The notes under the pieces: model-generated
What the model was told of the DNA's origin: nothing
Databases searched by the model: none
The model's input: only the letters and a program-made list of their open reading frames with translations
Shown here: positions 16,699 to 25,331 of the stretch, piece by piece
Numbering within the stretch: the stretch's first letter is position 1
Layout of the letters: the number at the start of each line of letters is the position of its first letter
Made by a program: the position numbers and the translations under genes
From: Mycolicibacterium fortuitum subsp. fortuitum
GTDB lineage: Bacteria > Actinomycetota > Actinomycetes > Mycobacteriales > Mycobacteriaceae
Reading direction: 5' to 3'
Assembly: GCF_022179545.1 (NCBI RefSeq)
Contig: NZ_AP025518.1
Coordinates: 3,906,001-3,970,000 of the forward strand
DNA: 64,000 nt

Positions 16699-17786
16699 TG
16701 CCCGGCCTCTTCAGCCCCCTGACCCTGCGCGATGTCACGTTCGCCCACCGGGCGTGGATGTCGCCGATGATGCAGTTCGCAGCGGTCGTCGACGGACCCG
16801 AGGCCGGCACCCCCACCGATTGGCACCTGCAACATTTCGGTGCACGTGCGATCGGTGGAGTCGCACTGGCGATGGTCGAGGCCACCGCCGTCGAGCCCGT
16901 GGGCCGCAGTAGCATCTACGACCTCGGATTGTGGAACGACGCACAGCTACCCGGATTTCGGCGATTGACCGGTTTCGTCTCTGGGCAGGGCGCCGTCCCC
17001 GGAATCCAGATCGTGCACGCCGGCCGGAAGGGATCCACCGGCCGCCCATGGCCCGACCCGACCCGCCAACCCGAGCCCTGGAGGACAGTGAGTCCCAGTC
17101 CGATAGCCTTCGGCCGCCACCCTGTTCCCGACGAACTGAGCCGCGCTGAGATCGGACGCATCGTGACGGCCTTCGCCGACGCGGCCCGCCGGGCGGCCGC
17201 CGCGGGGTTCCGGGTCCTCGAAATCCACGGAGCCCATGGCTATCTCATTCACCAGTTTCTGTCACCGCAAGCGAACGTGCGCACCGACGAGTACGGCGGG
17301 ACGCTCGAGAATCGGACGCGATTCGCCCTGGAGGTGGCAACCGCGGTGCGGGAGGCCTGGCCCGACCACCTGCCGCTGTTCTTCCGAGTGTCGGCGACCG
17401 ACTGGCTTGCCGGTGACACCGACGACCCGCGTCCCGGATGGACCGTCGAAGACACCGTCGCGCTGGCCACCGGGTTGAAGACGGCAGGTGTCGACCTGGT
17501 CGATGTCTCCTCCGGAGGAGTCGTTCCCGACGCCAGGATTCCGGTGTTTCCGGGCTACCAGGTGCCGTTCGCCAAGCGGGTGCGGGCCGAGGCTGACATC
17601 CCGACGGCATCCGTCGGGTTGATCACCGAAGCCGAACAGGCCGAAGCGATCATCTCCGGAGGCGAAGCCGATGCCGTCTTCGTGGCGCGGGCACTGCTGC
17701 GCAATCCGAACTGGGTCCGTGACGCTGGCCGGCGTACCGGCGTGGCCCTGCCCTACCCGCCCCAATACAGCCGTGCCTTCACATGA
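16698..17786 (+). CDS. Old Yellow Enzyme family NADH:flavin oxidoreductase (YqjM-like)
   Basis: This 362-residue FMN TIM-barrel protein has LFSPLTLRDVTFAHRAWMSP at the N-terminus and IQIVHAGRKGS typical of the YqjM class. The substrate-binding pair His177/His180 is in EIHGAHGYLIHQFLSP, and NRTRFALEVATAVREAW follows. Such enzymes reduce activated C=C bonds with NAD(P)H. In this operon it could reduce an unsaturated ring or ring-opened enoate intermediate. Its start is one base inside the preceding stop (TGATG). Confidence 0.87.
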   Translation: MPGLFSPLTLRDVTFAHRAWMSPMMQFAAVVDGPEAGTPTDWHLQHFGARAIGGVALAMVEATAVEPVGRSSIYDLGLWNDAQLPGFRRLTGFVSGQGAVPGIQIVHAGRKGSTGRPWPDPTRQPEPWRTVSPSPIAFGRHPVPDELSRAEIGRIVTAFADAARRAAAAGFRVLEIHGAHGYLIHQFLSPQANVRTDEYGGTLENRTRFALEVATAVREAWPDHLPLFFRVSATDWLAGDTDDPRPGWTVEDTVALATGLKTAGVDLVDVSSGGVVPDARIPVFPGYQVPFAKRVRAEADIPTASVGLITEAEQAEAIISGGEADAVFVARALLRNPNWVRDAGRRTGVALPYPPQYSRAFT

Positions 17787-17836
17787 GCTCTGCGTGGCAT
17801 GCGCGACATCGAGCTATGAGACATGATGGAGGCACC

Positions 17837-20068
17837 ATGGGAGAGCCGGTGAGCCGTGTCGAAGGAGTCGACAAGGTGACCGGACGGGCTCGCTACACCG
17901 CCGATGTTGTCATCCCCGGCTTGTTGCATGCGGTGTTGGTGCAGACGCAGATCCCGCACGGGCATGTCATCGAGCAGTCGCTGCGCCACACCGCGGATCG
18001 AGTCAGCCGGGCACCTGGTGTTCTGCACGTCCTCACGCCGATGAATTGCCCTGCGCTACAGCAATTGCCGCGCGAGCTCACCTTTGACCTGCCGTTGGAG
18101 CGGCGGCCGCCGCTGTCAGATCTGACCGTGCAGTACGTCGGTCAGCACCTGGCGGTAGTCGTCGCCGACTCACTGGAGAACGCCACGGAGGCGGCATCTC
18201 AGTTCGTCGTGGACTATGAGATGTTGCCGGCACAGATGAGGGCCCGCACGGTGCTCGAGCAGCCAACCGCCCCGGATGAGAAAGGCGGACAAATCCGCCA
18301 CGGGAGCTACCTCCCGGACCACTTCGTGAAACTCGAAGAAGAGAAACTGCAGGACCGCCGTGGCGAGAGACCTCGCCACGACACCCCAGGCAACCGTGTC
18401 GATGCTTGCTACACGACACCGATGAATGCCCATTACCCAATCGAGTTGTCGTCGACCATCGCCCAGTGGGACGGTGACCGCCTGACCGTGCACGACAGCA
18501 CCCGGTGGATCGCGGGCGAACAGGCCACGCTGGCAGCCTATCTGGGTATGCCCGAGGACCGGATCCGCATCCTTTCGCCATTGGTGGGTGGCGCATTCGG
18601 GTCCAAGAGCTTCCTGTGGATGCACGTCGTCCTGTGTGCTGTCGCCAGCCGGGCCGTCGGCAGGCCCGTCAAGCTGGTGCTCACCCGCGACCAGATGTTC
18701 ACCTCCACCGGACATCGCCCGCGCACCGAACAAGACGTCACCCTCATCGCCGATCAGAACGCACAGATTCTCAGCACCGAACATCACACCGTGACCGAGA
18801 CGTCCACGGTGGCCCACTTCTGCGAGCCCGCAGGCATTTCCACCAGATTCCTCTACACCTCACCGCATCTCGTGGTGTCTCACCGCGCAGCCCGGATCAA
18901 TGCACCCACTCCGTGTTTCATGCGTGGCCCCGGTGAGGCGCCGGGTTTGTTCGCCCTCGAAGTTGCCATTGACGAACTTGCCGAACGTAGCGGAGTCGAT
19001 CCTCTGGAACTTCGTATCCGCAATCACGCCGACATCGACCAGGCCAGCGGGAAGCCCTGGTCGGGTAAGCATCTGCTGCAGTGTTACCAGGCCGGTGCAC
19101 AAAGATTCGGGTGGCACGATCGCCCGGCCGCACCGCGGGCGATACGGCGCCCTGGAGTCCAAATCGGTTGGGGAATGGCCACGGCCACCTATCCCGGGCG
19201 CCGAATGCCGGCCGGATGTCGAGTGGACACCGACGCAGACGGATTCGTGCACTTCTCCTCGGCTACCCATGAGATCGGCACTGGTGTACGCACCGTGATG
19301 ACGCAGGTGGCCGCCGACGCGACCGGCCTAACCATGGACCGGGTGAGCTTCATGTCGGGTGATTCGTCGTTCCCTTCAGCGCCCTACAGCGGCGCATCAC
19401 AGACGACTGCCACGGTGGGCTCCGCCGTGTTCGTGGCCGGAGCCGAATGGAAGCGTCGATTCATCGCAGCTCTGACGGCCGACCGTGGTTCGCTGTACTT
19501 CGGCACCGATCCGGCGACCGTGGACATCACCGCCCTGAGCCCCGCCGCCGCGGCGGCTTACCGCGACCAGTTGAGCTTCTCGACCAGCAGTGATGACGGT
19601 GGTCAGGAGACACACGCAGTTCAGTCGTTCGGCGCGCATTTCTGCGAAGTCGAGGTTGACGAAGACATCGGAAGGGCCAGTGTCGTCCGGTGGGTGGCCG
19701 TGATGGATTGCGGTCGGGTGCTCAATCCGAAGCTGGCCCGCAGCCAGGTGATGGGCGGCATCACTTTTGGCCTCGGCATGGCACTGATGGAACACGTTCC
19801 CTACGACGAGGCGTCCGCACTGCCGCTCGGTGAGTACTACCTGCCCACGCATGCCGATCGCCCAGAATTCGACATCACATTCCTCGAGCATCCCGACTAC
19901 GCACTGGATCCGATCGGTGTGCGCGGCATCGGTGAGATCGGCACCTGCGGCGTGCCGGCTGCCATTGCCAATGCCATTCACCACGCCACCGGCAAACGAC
20001 TGCGTGACCTGCCCATCACTCTGGAGGATCTCATGGCGCCCTACCAGTTCCCGAAAGCCGGGTCGTGA
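17837..20068 (+). CDS. Molybdenum hydroxylase large (molybdopterin-binding) subunit, xanthine oxidase family
   Basis: The protein has 743 residues from ATG 17837, chosen because GGAGG lies 6 bases upstream and family members begin near GEPVSRVEGVDKVTGRARYT. An ATG at 17783 would overlap the previous stop. Cofactor-binding signatures are LVGGAFGSKSFLW near 245 and MRGPGEAPGLFALE near 360. The catalytic glutamate is in GIGEIGTCG near residue 700. The enzyme hydroxylates a C-H next to a ring nitrogen, or an aldehyde, with water as oxygen source. It assembles with the Fe-S and FAD subunits encoded next. No Mo-cofactor sulfuration gene is nearby. Confidence 0.88.
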   Translation: MGEPVSRVEGVDKVTGRARYTADVVIPGLLHAVLVQTQIPHGHVIEQSLRHTADRVSRAPGVLHVLTPMNCPALQQLPRELTFDLPLERRPPLSDLTVQYVGQHLAVVVADSLENATEAASQFVVDYEMLPAQMRARTVLEQPTAPDEKGGQIRHGSYLPDHFVKLEEEKLQDRRGERPRHDTPGNRVDACYTTPMNAHYPIELSSTIAQWDGDRLTVHDSTRWIAGEQATLAAYLGMPEDRIRILSPLVGGAFGSKSFLWMHVVLCAVASRAVGRPVKLVLTRDQMFTSTGHRPRTEQDVTLIADQNAQILSTEHHTVTETSTVAHFCEPAGISTRFLYTSPHLVVSHRAARINAPTPCFMRGPGEAPGLFALEVAIDELAERSGVDPLELRIRNHADIDQASGKPWSGKHLLQCYQAGAQRFGWHDRPAAPRAIRRPGVQIGWGMATATYPGRRMPAGCRVDTDADGFVHFSSATHEIGTGVRTVMTQVAADATGLTMDRVSFMSGDSSFPSAPYSGASQTTATVGSAVFVAGAEWKRRFIAALTADRGSLYFGTDPATVDITALSPAAAAAYRDQLSFSTSSDDGGQETHAVQSFGAHFCEVEVDEDIGRASVVRWVAVMDCGRVLNPKLARSQVMGGITFGLGMALMEHVPYDEASALPLGEYYLPTHADRPEFDITFLEHPDYALDPIGVRGIGEIGTCGVPAAIANAIHHATGKRLRDLPITLEDLMAPYQFPKAGS

Positions 20069-20646
20069 ACAACAGCGAGATCTGTTCCGCCGAAACGGAA
20101 CCCAGTGTGACCAACCGGTGCGATCTGCGGCTGCGCATCAACGGTACGACCCACAGCGTCACGGTCGACGTGCGCTCCAGCCTGCTCGACCTTCTGCGGG
20201 AGCATCTACATCTGACCGGTACCAAAAAGGGGTGCGACCACGGCCTGTGCGGAGCCTGCACGGTCTCGGTCGACGGCGAGCGCGTGGTCAGCTGCCTGAC
20301 ACTGGCCGCATCGGTCGACGGATCCGACGTCCTCACCATCGAAGGAATTGCCGACGGCGACGACCTGCACCCACTGCAACAAGCGTTCCTCGACTGCGAT
20401 GGATTCCAGTGCGGCTACTGCACTCCCGGACAGATTTCGTCGGCCCACGCAATGCTGGCCGAGCACCGACGCGGCGATCTCAGTATGGCGACCTTCGATG
20501 GCACCAGGAACGACGTTCTGACCGGCTGCTCGCGGTTGACCAAGGCCGAAATTCGGGAACGCATGGCAGGCAACATCTGCCGTTGCGGTGCGTACGCCAA
20601 CATCGTCGAGGCCATCGAACGCGCCGCCCAGGGCGGGCCGGCATGA
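20065..20646 (+). CDS. Molybdenum hydroxylase small subunit with two [2Fe-2S] clusters
   Basis: The 193-residue subunit starts at a GTG overlapping the large-subunit stop by 4 bp. The plant-ferredoxin-type cluster motif is KKGCDHGLCGACTVSVDG with the partner Cys in VSCLTL. The alpha-helical domain cluster is QCGYCTPG and NICRCGAY. No Tat signal is present, unlike PaoA, so the complex is probably cytoplasmic. A longer-than-usual insertion (HRRGDLSMATFDGTRNDVLT) sits between the two C-terminal cysteine motifs. It relays electrons from molybdenum to FAD. Confidence 0.92.
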   Translation: MNNSEICSAETEPSVTNRCDLRLRINGTTHSVTVDVRSSLLDLLREHLHLTGTKKGCDHGLCGACTVSVDGERVVSCLTLAASVDGSDVLTIEGIADGDDLHPLQQAFLDCDGFQCGYCTPGQISSAHAMLAEHRRGDLSMATFDGTRNDVLTGCSRLTKAEIRERMAGNICRCGAYANIVEAIERAAQGGPA

Positions 20647-21644
20647 AGACCTTCGACTTTCGACACGCTGAATCCGTTGACGACGCCATCGACGCGGCCA
20701 CGCTCGGCGCCACGTACTTCGCCGGCGGAACGAACCTCTTCGACCTGATGAAGACCGGCGTCGAGCAACCCTCCGCGTTGATCGATCTTCGCCGACTCGC
20801 GATGACATCGATCACCGCCACCGACACCGGCGGGGTGTTCATCGAAGCCGGCGTCACCAACAGCGCGCTGGCCAACCACCCCCTCATCCGCACCTACTAC
20901 CCGGTCGTGTCGCACGCCATCCTCAGCGGAGCCACCACACAGTTGCGAAACATGGCCACCGCCGGTGGAAATCTGTTGCAGCGCACCCGATGCCCCTACT
21001 TCATGCAGCCCGCGTTCTCCGAGTGCAACAAGCGCAAACCAGGGAGCGGTTGCGCCGCAATCAACGATTTTCACCGGGAGCACGCCATTTTCGGCGCCAG
21101 CGAGCACTGCGTGGCGATCCACCCGTCTGACCTGGCAGTGGCCCTGGCCATGCTCGACGCGGTCGTGCACGTGCAGAACTCGACGGGACGACGCCACATC
21201 CCGATCGACCAGTTCTTCGCGCTTCCGGGCCAGACGCCCGAGATCGACAACACGCTGCAGGCACACGACCTGATCCTCGGGATCGAACTACCGCCGTCTC
21301 GTTTCAACGATCACTGTTGGTACCTGAAGGTGCGTGACCGGCACAGCTATGCATTCGCGCTCGTCTCCGTCGCCGCCGGCCTACACGTCGAGGACGGTGA
21401 AATCATCGGCGCCGCCCTCGCCTTGGGCGGCGTAGCGGCCAAGCCCTGGCGGCTGTATGAGGCCGAATCAAGTCTCATCGGGCAACGGCCCGACGCACAT
21501 TCCTTTCACACCGCCGCGGCCATCGCGATGGCTGATGCCCGACCGCTCACGCAAAACGCCTTCAAGGTCGACCTGGGCCGCCACAGCATCGTTCGAGCCC
21601 TGACCTTGGCCGCGGTCGATCGAGGAACCGATAGCAGCGTCTGA
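20643..21644 (+). CDS. Molybdenum hydroxylase FAD subunit with extra [4Fe-4S]-type cysteine insert (PaoB/YagS-like)
   Basis: The 333-residue subunit starts at ATG 20643, overlapping the previous stop. FAD-binding motifs are YFAGGTNLFDLMK near 30-42 and TTQLRNMATAGGNLLQ near 100-115. A cysteine insert follows directly: RTRCPYF, ECNKRKPGSGCAA and EHCVAIHPSD, four cysteines in the order seen in PaoB. PaoB binds an extra [4Fe-4S] cluster in the E. coli aromatic-aldehyde oxidoreductase PaoABC. This hints at an aldehyde or carboxylated-ring substrate. The gene order large-small-FAD is unlike paoABC. It is the last gene of the operon. Confidence 0.87.
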   Translation: MKTFDFRHAESVDDAIDAATLGATYFAGGTNLFDLMKTGVEQPSALIDLRRLAMTSITATDTGGVFIEAGVTNSALANHPLIRTYYPVVSHAILSGATTQLRNMATAGGNLLQRTRCPYFMQPAFSECNKRKPGSGCAAINDFHREHAIFGASEHCVAIHPSDLAVALAMLDAVVHVQNSTGRRHIPIDQFFALPGQTPEIDNTLQAHDLILGIELPPSRFNDHCWYLKVRDRHSYAFALVSVAAGLHVEDGEIIGAALALGGVAAKPWRLYEAESSLIGQRPDAHSFHTAAAIAMADARPLTQNAFKVDLGRHSIVRALTLAAVDRGTDSSV

Positions 21645-21687
21645 CGAGACTCCGTCAAACGGACTGGAGTCGGTTCCGCGCTGAGCC

Positions 21688-23511
21688 TCAGCCCCCGGTG
21701 TGACCGCCGCCGGGTGCCGGCACCCATGGCAGGCCCGGGATCGTCGGATATGGGGCGGTCGGACTCCACGGTGCTTGCGTGCTGGTGGGCGCCTGCGAGG
21801 TGGTCGGCGCCTGCGTGGTCGTGGGTGGTGCTTCGGTCGTCGTCGGCGGAGCCTCGGTGGTCGGCGGCGGAGGCGTCTCGGCCGGCGGCGGGTTCTCCGT
21901 CGCCGGAGCTTGGGGGGCAGGTTGCTCCACGGTGTGGGTCACGGTATGCGGTGCCGGCGCCTGGCGAACGGCGGTCTGCGGCGCCTGGTCGGTGGCGGGT
22001 TCGTCGACCGGTACGGCGGGCGCCGGCTCGTCGGGAGCCGCGGTCGTCGACGTGACGGCCTTCGAGGTGGACGCCGGCCGAGTGGGTTCATCGCTGCCGA
22101 TGACGTTGAACAAAACAGCGACGACGGCGACGAGCACTGCGGCGGCGCCGGCACCCAGCATCACGGGCGGCCGGCGATACCAGGGCCGAGCCGCGATCTC
22201 GTCGTGCTCTGTCAACTCGCGCTCACCGAACTCGAGTTGAGGCCGCGCTGCGGTCCGTCCGCCGGCGGGTTCGAATCCGGTGTCGAAATCGGACCCGTAG
22301 TCATCGCCGTACGCCTCGGGCCGGTAGTCGTCAGCCGGGGCGACATCGGGCACGTTCTCCGCGTCCGACCAGGCCAGCGCCTGCGGAGCGGCAGGAGGAT
22401 CCGGCGCCACCAACGCCGCGGCCTGTGTCGCGGGGGCCCCCGCCATCGAGGCCGGGGCCATGGCTGTCCGACTGTCCTCGACGGTGCCGCGTACTGCGAC
22501 CAGACCGCCGCCGATCGCCGGCGTCAGCTCCGGCTGCGCGGCGGTGATCACCGGCAGACGGAGGTGCTCGGACAGTGTCGTCGTGATCGCCGGTATCCGG
22601 GCGCCGCCCCCGATGGAGGCCACCGCGACCAGCTCGCCAGGGCGCAGCCCGGCTCGTTCGATCGCTCCCTGCAGCACCGCTGTGAACTCACGCAGTGGTT
22701 GGGCGATCACGTCATCGAGTTCGTTGCGGTTCAGCCGCACGTCACTGCGATGGCCCGGGAGTACGGCGACCAATGCCGTGACGGATTCTGTGGACAGGCG
22801 CTCCTTGGCACGCCGGCATTCGGTGCGTAGACGACCCAACGAGCCGATGGCCGAGGTACCGGCCAGATCGATCGTCCCGGCCGCCGACAAGTCGTTCACC
22901 ACATGGGTGAGCAGTCCCTGGTCGATCAGGTCACCGGACAGGTCGGGGTGTCGGATCGTCGGTGCGATCGGCTGAAAGCCGCGATCGGCGTCGGCGAGGG
23001 TGATGCTGGTGCCGCTGCCTCCGAAGTCACACACGGCGATCACACCCCGCGTCGGCACCCCGGGGTTGTCCTGCAGTGCGACCAGTGCCGCCTTCGCGTC
23101 GGGCACCAGAACCGGATCACCGAATCCGCCGATGGCGGCCAGCTCGGCGCGCAGCGCCGCGATCTGGTTGGCCCGCCAATGCGCGGGATGGGTGACCGCG
23201 ATCGGATCGGCCGGCGGACGTCCCCCGGTCAGCGTGCGCAGCAACGCCGCCAGGGCGTCGGCCAGGACGGCCTCGCCCCGGTGCGACGAGCCGTCAGGGG
23301 CCAGCATCCCGACCGGGTCGCCCACGCGCTCGACGAAGTCGGTGAGGATCAGACCGCGTTCGTTCAGGTTGGGATTCTCGCTGGGTACGCCCACTTCGGG
23401 AGCGCGGTGCGGGAAGAGCGTCAGCACCGGCGACCGCGTCACCGCGGCGCGGCCCACCACTACCGCTGTGAGGTTCGTCGATCCGATCGACAACCCGATC
23501 CCGTCAGCCAT
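21688..23511 (-). CDS. Hsp70-like ATPase domain fused to a membrane helix and Pro/Thr-rich tail
   Basis: The protein has 607 residues from ATG 23511, preceded by GGGGTG. The N-terminal about 360 residues follow the Hsp70/actin fold: GLSIGSTNLTAVV (phosphate 1), AVCDFGGSGTSITLAD (phosphate 2) and VASIGGGARIPAITTTLSEH (adenosine). No substrate-binding domain follows. Instead an acidic linker leads to one membrane helix (VMLGAGAAAVLVAVVAVLF, near 440) and a roughly 150-residue extracytoplasmic region dominated by Pro, Thr, Ala and Gln. This matches the proline-rich mycobacterial family that includes Rv2264c, which lies near mscR in M. tuberculosis (from memory). Function is unknown; a cell-envelope role is likely. 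Confidence 0.78.
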   Translation of the reverse strand: MADGIGLSIGSTNLTAVVVGRAAVTRSPVLTLFPHRAPEVGVPSENPNLNERGLILTDFVERVGDPVGMLAPDGSSHRGEAVLADALAALLRTLTGGRPPADPIAVTHPAHWRANQIAALRAELAAIGGFGDPVLVPDAKAALVALQDNPGVPTRGVIAVCDFGGSGTSITLADADRGFQPIAPTIRHPDLSGDLIDQGLLTHVVNDLSAAGTIDLAGTSAIGSLGRLRTECRRAKERLSTESVTALVAVLPGHRSDVRLNRNELDDVIAQPLREFTAVLQGAIERAGLRPGELVAVASIGGGARIPAITTTLSEHLRLPVITAAQPELTPAIGGGLVAVRGTVEDSRTAMAPASMAGAPATQAAALVAPDPPAAPQALAWSDAENVPDVAPADDYRPEAYGDDYGSDFDTGFEPAGGRTAARPQLEFGERELTEHDEIAARPWYRRPPVMLGAGAAAVLVAVVAVLFNVIGSDEPTRPASTSKAVTSTTAAPDEPAPAVPVDEPATDQAPQTAVRQAPAPHTVTHTVEQPAPQAPATENPPPAETPPPPTTEAPPTTTEAPPTTTQAPTTSQAPTSTQAPWSPTAPYPTIPGLPWVPAPGGGHTGG

Positions 23512-23574
23512 GTCACCCCGTTTCGAGAAGGACCCTATCCGGTATTCCATCTCGTTTGACGCGGCGGGCGTTAC

Positions 23575-24657
23575 CTAGCGAATGGTGCCGAACCCAGGAA
23601 TCAGAGGTAGATCCAGTGGCGTCACCCAGCCGGGCAAATGTTCATTCACCGCGGGCACGGCATTGAGCGCGCGTAGCCCGGTGGCCAGGCAGCCCGCGGC
23701 AGCGGCATCGCGTCCGGAACCGTCGGTGAACCGGAATGCGGTCTCCTGGGAGATGCTCGGGGTGCCTTCGATGTCGACGCGGTAGACGTCGTTGTCGTTT
23801 CCGGATGGCCAGTCCGGCGCGGCGTCCAGGCCGATCCGGTTGACGTGTTCGAGCTGGATCCGCGTCTCGCCGCGGTACACGCCGTTGATCGTGAACCGCA
23901 CCGCGGCGACGTTGCCGGCCGGGATGATGCCCTTGGCGGACTTGCGCTCATCGGGGGTGACCCATTTGTCCCACGTGGTGGTGATCTCGTCGAGTTCGAT
24001 ACCCGCCGCATGCGCGATCATGGGAACGGTTGCACCCCAGGCGAAGATGAGGATGTCCGGGGTCTCCAGCAGGGCGCGATGTCCGGGCGGCCTGCCGATA
24101 CCCATCTCAAATTCGTAGTCGCCGGTGTAGTTGGTGTAGTCGAGAAGTTCCGAGGCCCGCACCCGGCGCACCTCGGAGCACAGGCCCATCAGGGTCATCG
24201 GGAACAGGTCGTTGGCGAAACCAGGGTCGATTCCCGTGGTGAAGCACGACGCCCCGCCGGCCTCGCAGGCCTCGGTGATGGGCTCGATCCAGTTGGGCGG
24301 GTTGAGGTGCATCTTGGGCCACACCCAGGGGGTCATCGCGGTAGAGCAGACGTCGATGCCGCCCCGCAGAAACCGGGTGATGACGTCGATGTTGGCGTCG
24401 GCATGGGCGGCCGTCGGCCCGTAATGGACCAGCGCGTCGGGCTTCAGCGCGATCAGGGCGTCGACGTCGTCGGTGGCGGCGACGCCGATCGGGGCCCCGA
24501 GCCCACAGATCTCTCCTACGTCGCGGCCCACCTTCTCCGGATTGCTGACGCCGACACCGACGAGCTCGAACAAGGGATGCTTGACGATCTCGGCGATCAC
24601 CATGCTGCCCACAAAACCGGTGCCCCAGACCACAACTCGTTTCGTCACGGCGTTCAC
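23575..24657 (-). CDS. NAD(P)-binding dihydrodipicolinate-reductase-like oxidoreductase
   Basis: The 360-residue protein from GTG 24657 opens with a Rossmann fold, KRVVVWGTGFVGSMVIAEIV. It continues in the style of mycobacterial proteins annotated as dihydrodipicolinate reductase or amine dehydrogenase (PLFELVGVGVSNPEKVGRDV, TGIDPGFANDLFP). It is longer than true DapB (about 245 residues), and the C-terminal domain differs. Homologues often sit with steroid or aromatic catabolic genes, but their substrates are not established. The start follows the TetR stop by a single base, so the two form one unit under that regulator. Confidence 0.75.
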   Translation of the reverse strand: MNAVTKRVVVWGTGFVGSMVIAEIVKHPLFELVGVGVSNPEKVGRDVGEICGLGAPIGVAATDDVDALIALKPDALVHYGPTAAHADANIDVITRFLRGGIDVCSTAMTPWVWPKMHLNPPNWIEPITEACEAGGASCFTTGIDPGFANDLFPMTLMGLCSEVRRVRASELLDYTNYTGDYEFEMGIGRPPGHRALLETPDILIFAWGATVPMIAHAAGIELDEITTTWDKWVTPDERKSAKGIIPAGNVAAVRFTINGVYRGETRIQLEHVNRIGLDAAPDWPSGNDNDVYRVDIEGTPSISQETAFRFTDGSGRDAAAAGCLATGLRALNAVPAVNEHLPGWVTPLDLPLIPGFGTIR

Positions 24658-24658
24658 A

Positions 24659-25207
24659 TTAGGGCGTCGGCCAGCCCGCCAGGGCAAGATCGGCAATCGC
24701 GTGCAATTCTTCACGGCTCGCACCGCTTCGGGCCTGAATCGAAATCCCTTGGCAGACTGCGGCGATCCAGCGGGCCAGCAACAAAGTGTCTACCTCGGAC
24801 AGTTCGCCGTCGGCCACCGCCTCGTCGAACCGGTGCGCCAACTGCCGCACCGCCGCATCACGAAACTCGGCCAGCCCAGGGTCATTTCGGGTCAGTAGGC
24901 AACCCTGCACGTCACCGGAGGCGGTCTCGGCCGCACCGTGCACCATTGCCTCGGCTACCTCGCGTGCGGTCGGCCGGGCGAGCGCCTCGGCGGTGTATCC
25001 CCCCGGGCCGGCGAGGTAGCGGCGCTTGACGCGTTCGAAGAGTTGTTCCTTGGATCCGAACTCCGCGTAGATGCTGCGGCGGTTCACGCCGGTGGCCGCC
25101 GTGAGATCGCTGACCGAGACGCCGTCGAAGCCGTGTTCCCAGAACAGCTTCATCGCGATGTCTTCGACCTCTTCGGCGTCGAATTCACGGGGCCTTCCCA
25201 CCGCCAT
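24659..25207 (-). CDS. TetR/AcrR-family transcriptional regulator
   Basis: The protein has 182 residues from ATG 25207 with GGAGGG eight bases upstream. The N-terminal DNA-binding domain reads EFDAEEVEDIAMKLFWEHGF then VSVSDLTAATGVNRRSIYAE and FGSKEQLFERV, close to the AcrR/NemR subgroup whose ligands are often electrophiles. It is the first gene of an operon with the reductase and is divergent from the SDR at 25332. The shared gap holds AACCGGTT (25297-25304), so it may control both directions. Confidence 0.85.
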   Translation of the reverse strand: MAVGRPREFDAEEVEDIAMKLFWEHGFDGVSVSDLTAATGVNRRSIYAEFGSKEQLFERVKRRYLAGPGGYTAEALARPTAREVAEAMVHGAAETASGDVQGCLLTRNDPGLAEFRDAAVRQLAHRFDEAVADGELSEVDTLLLARWIAAVCQGISIQARSGASREELHAIADLALAGWPTP

Positions 25208-25296
25208 CGCACACCCTCCCACCCACATGTGTGATACCGGTCACAACGGGAATCATCGACCGGATAACTGGCTTGACCTCATCGTACTTAGTAACC

Positions 25297-25304
25297 AACC
25301 GGTT
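25297..25304. promoter_or_regulatory. Short palindrome AACCGGTT in the TetR/SDR divergent gap (weak operator candidate)
   Basis: The perfect 8-bp palindrome is preceded by another AACC (25293-25296), giving AACC-AACC-GGTT, and lies midway between the divergent TetR and SDR genes. It is short for a TetR site, and extended flanks match only partly, so the assignment is tentative. Confidence 0.25.
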
Positions 25305-25331
25305 CGAAATCACTCCGGAAGGACTCCGAAA

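Noticed and set aside
21650..21675. GACTCC...GGAGTC inverted repeat after the catabolic operon as terminator
   Set aside because: Six-base arms with a 12-base loop and no supporting context; too weak to list as a feature.
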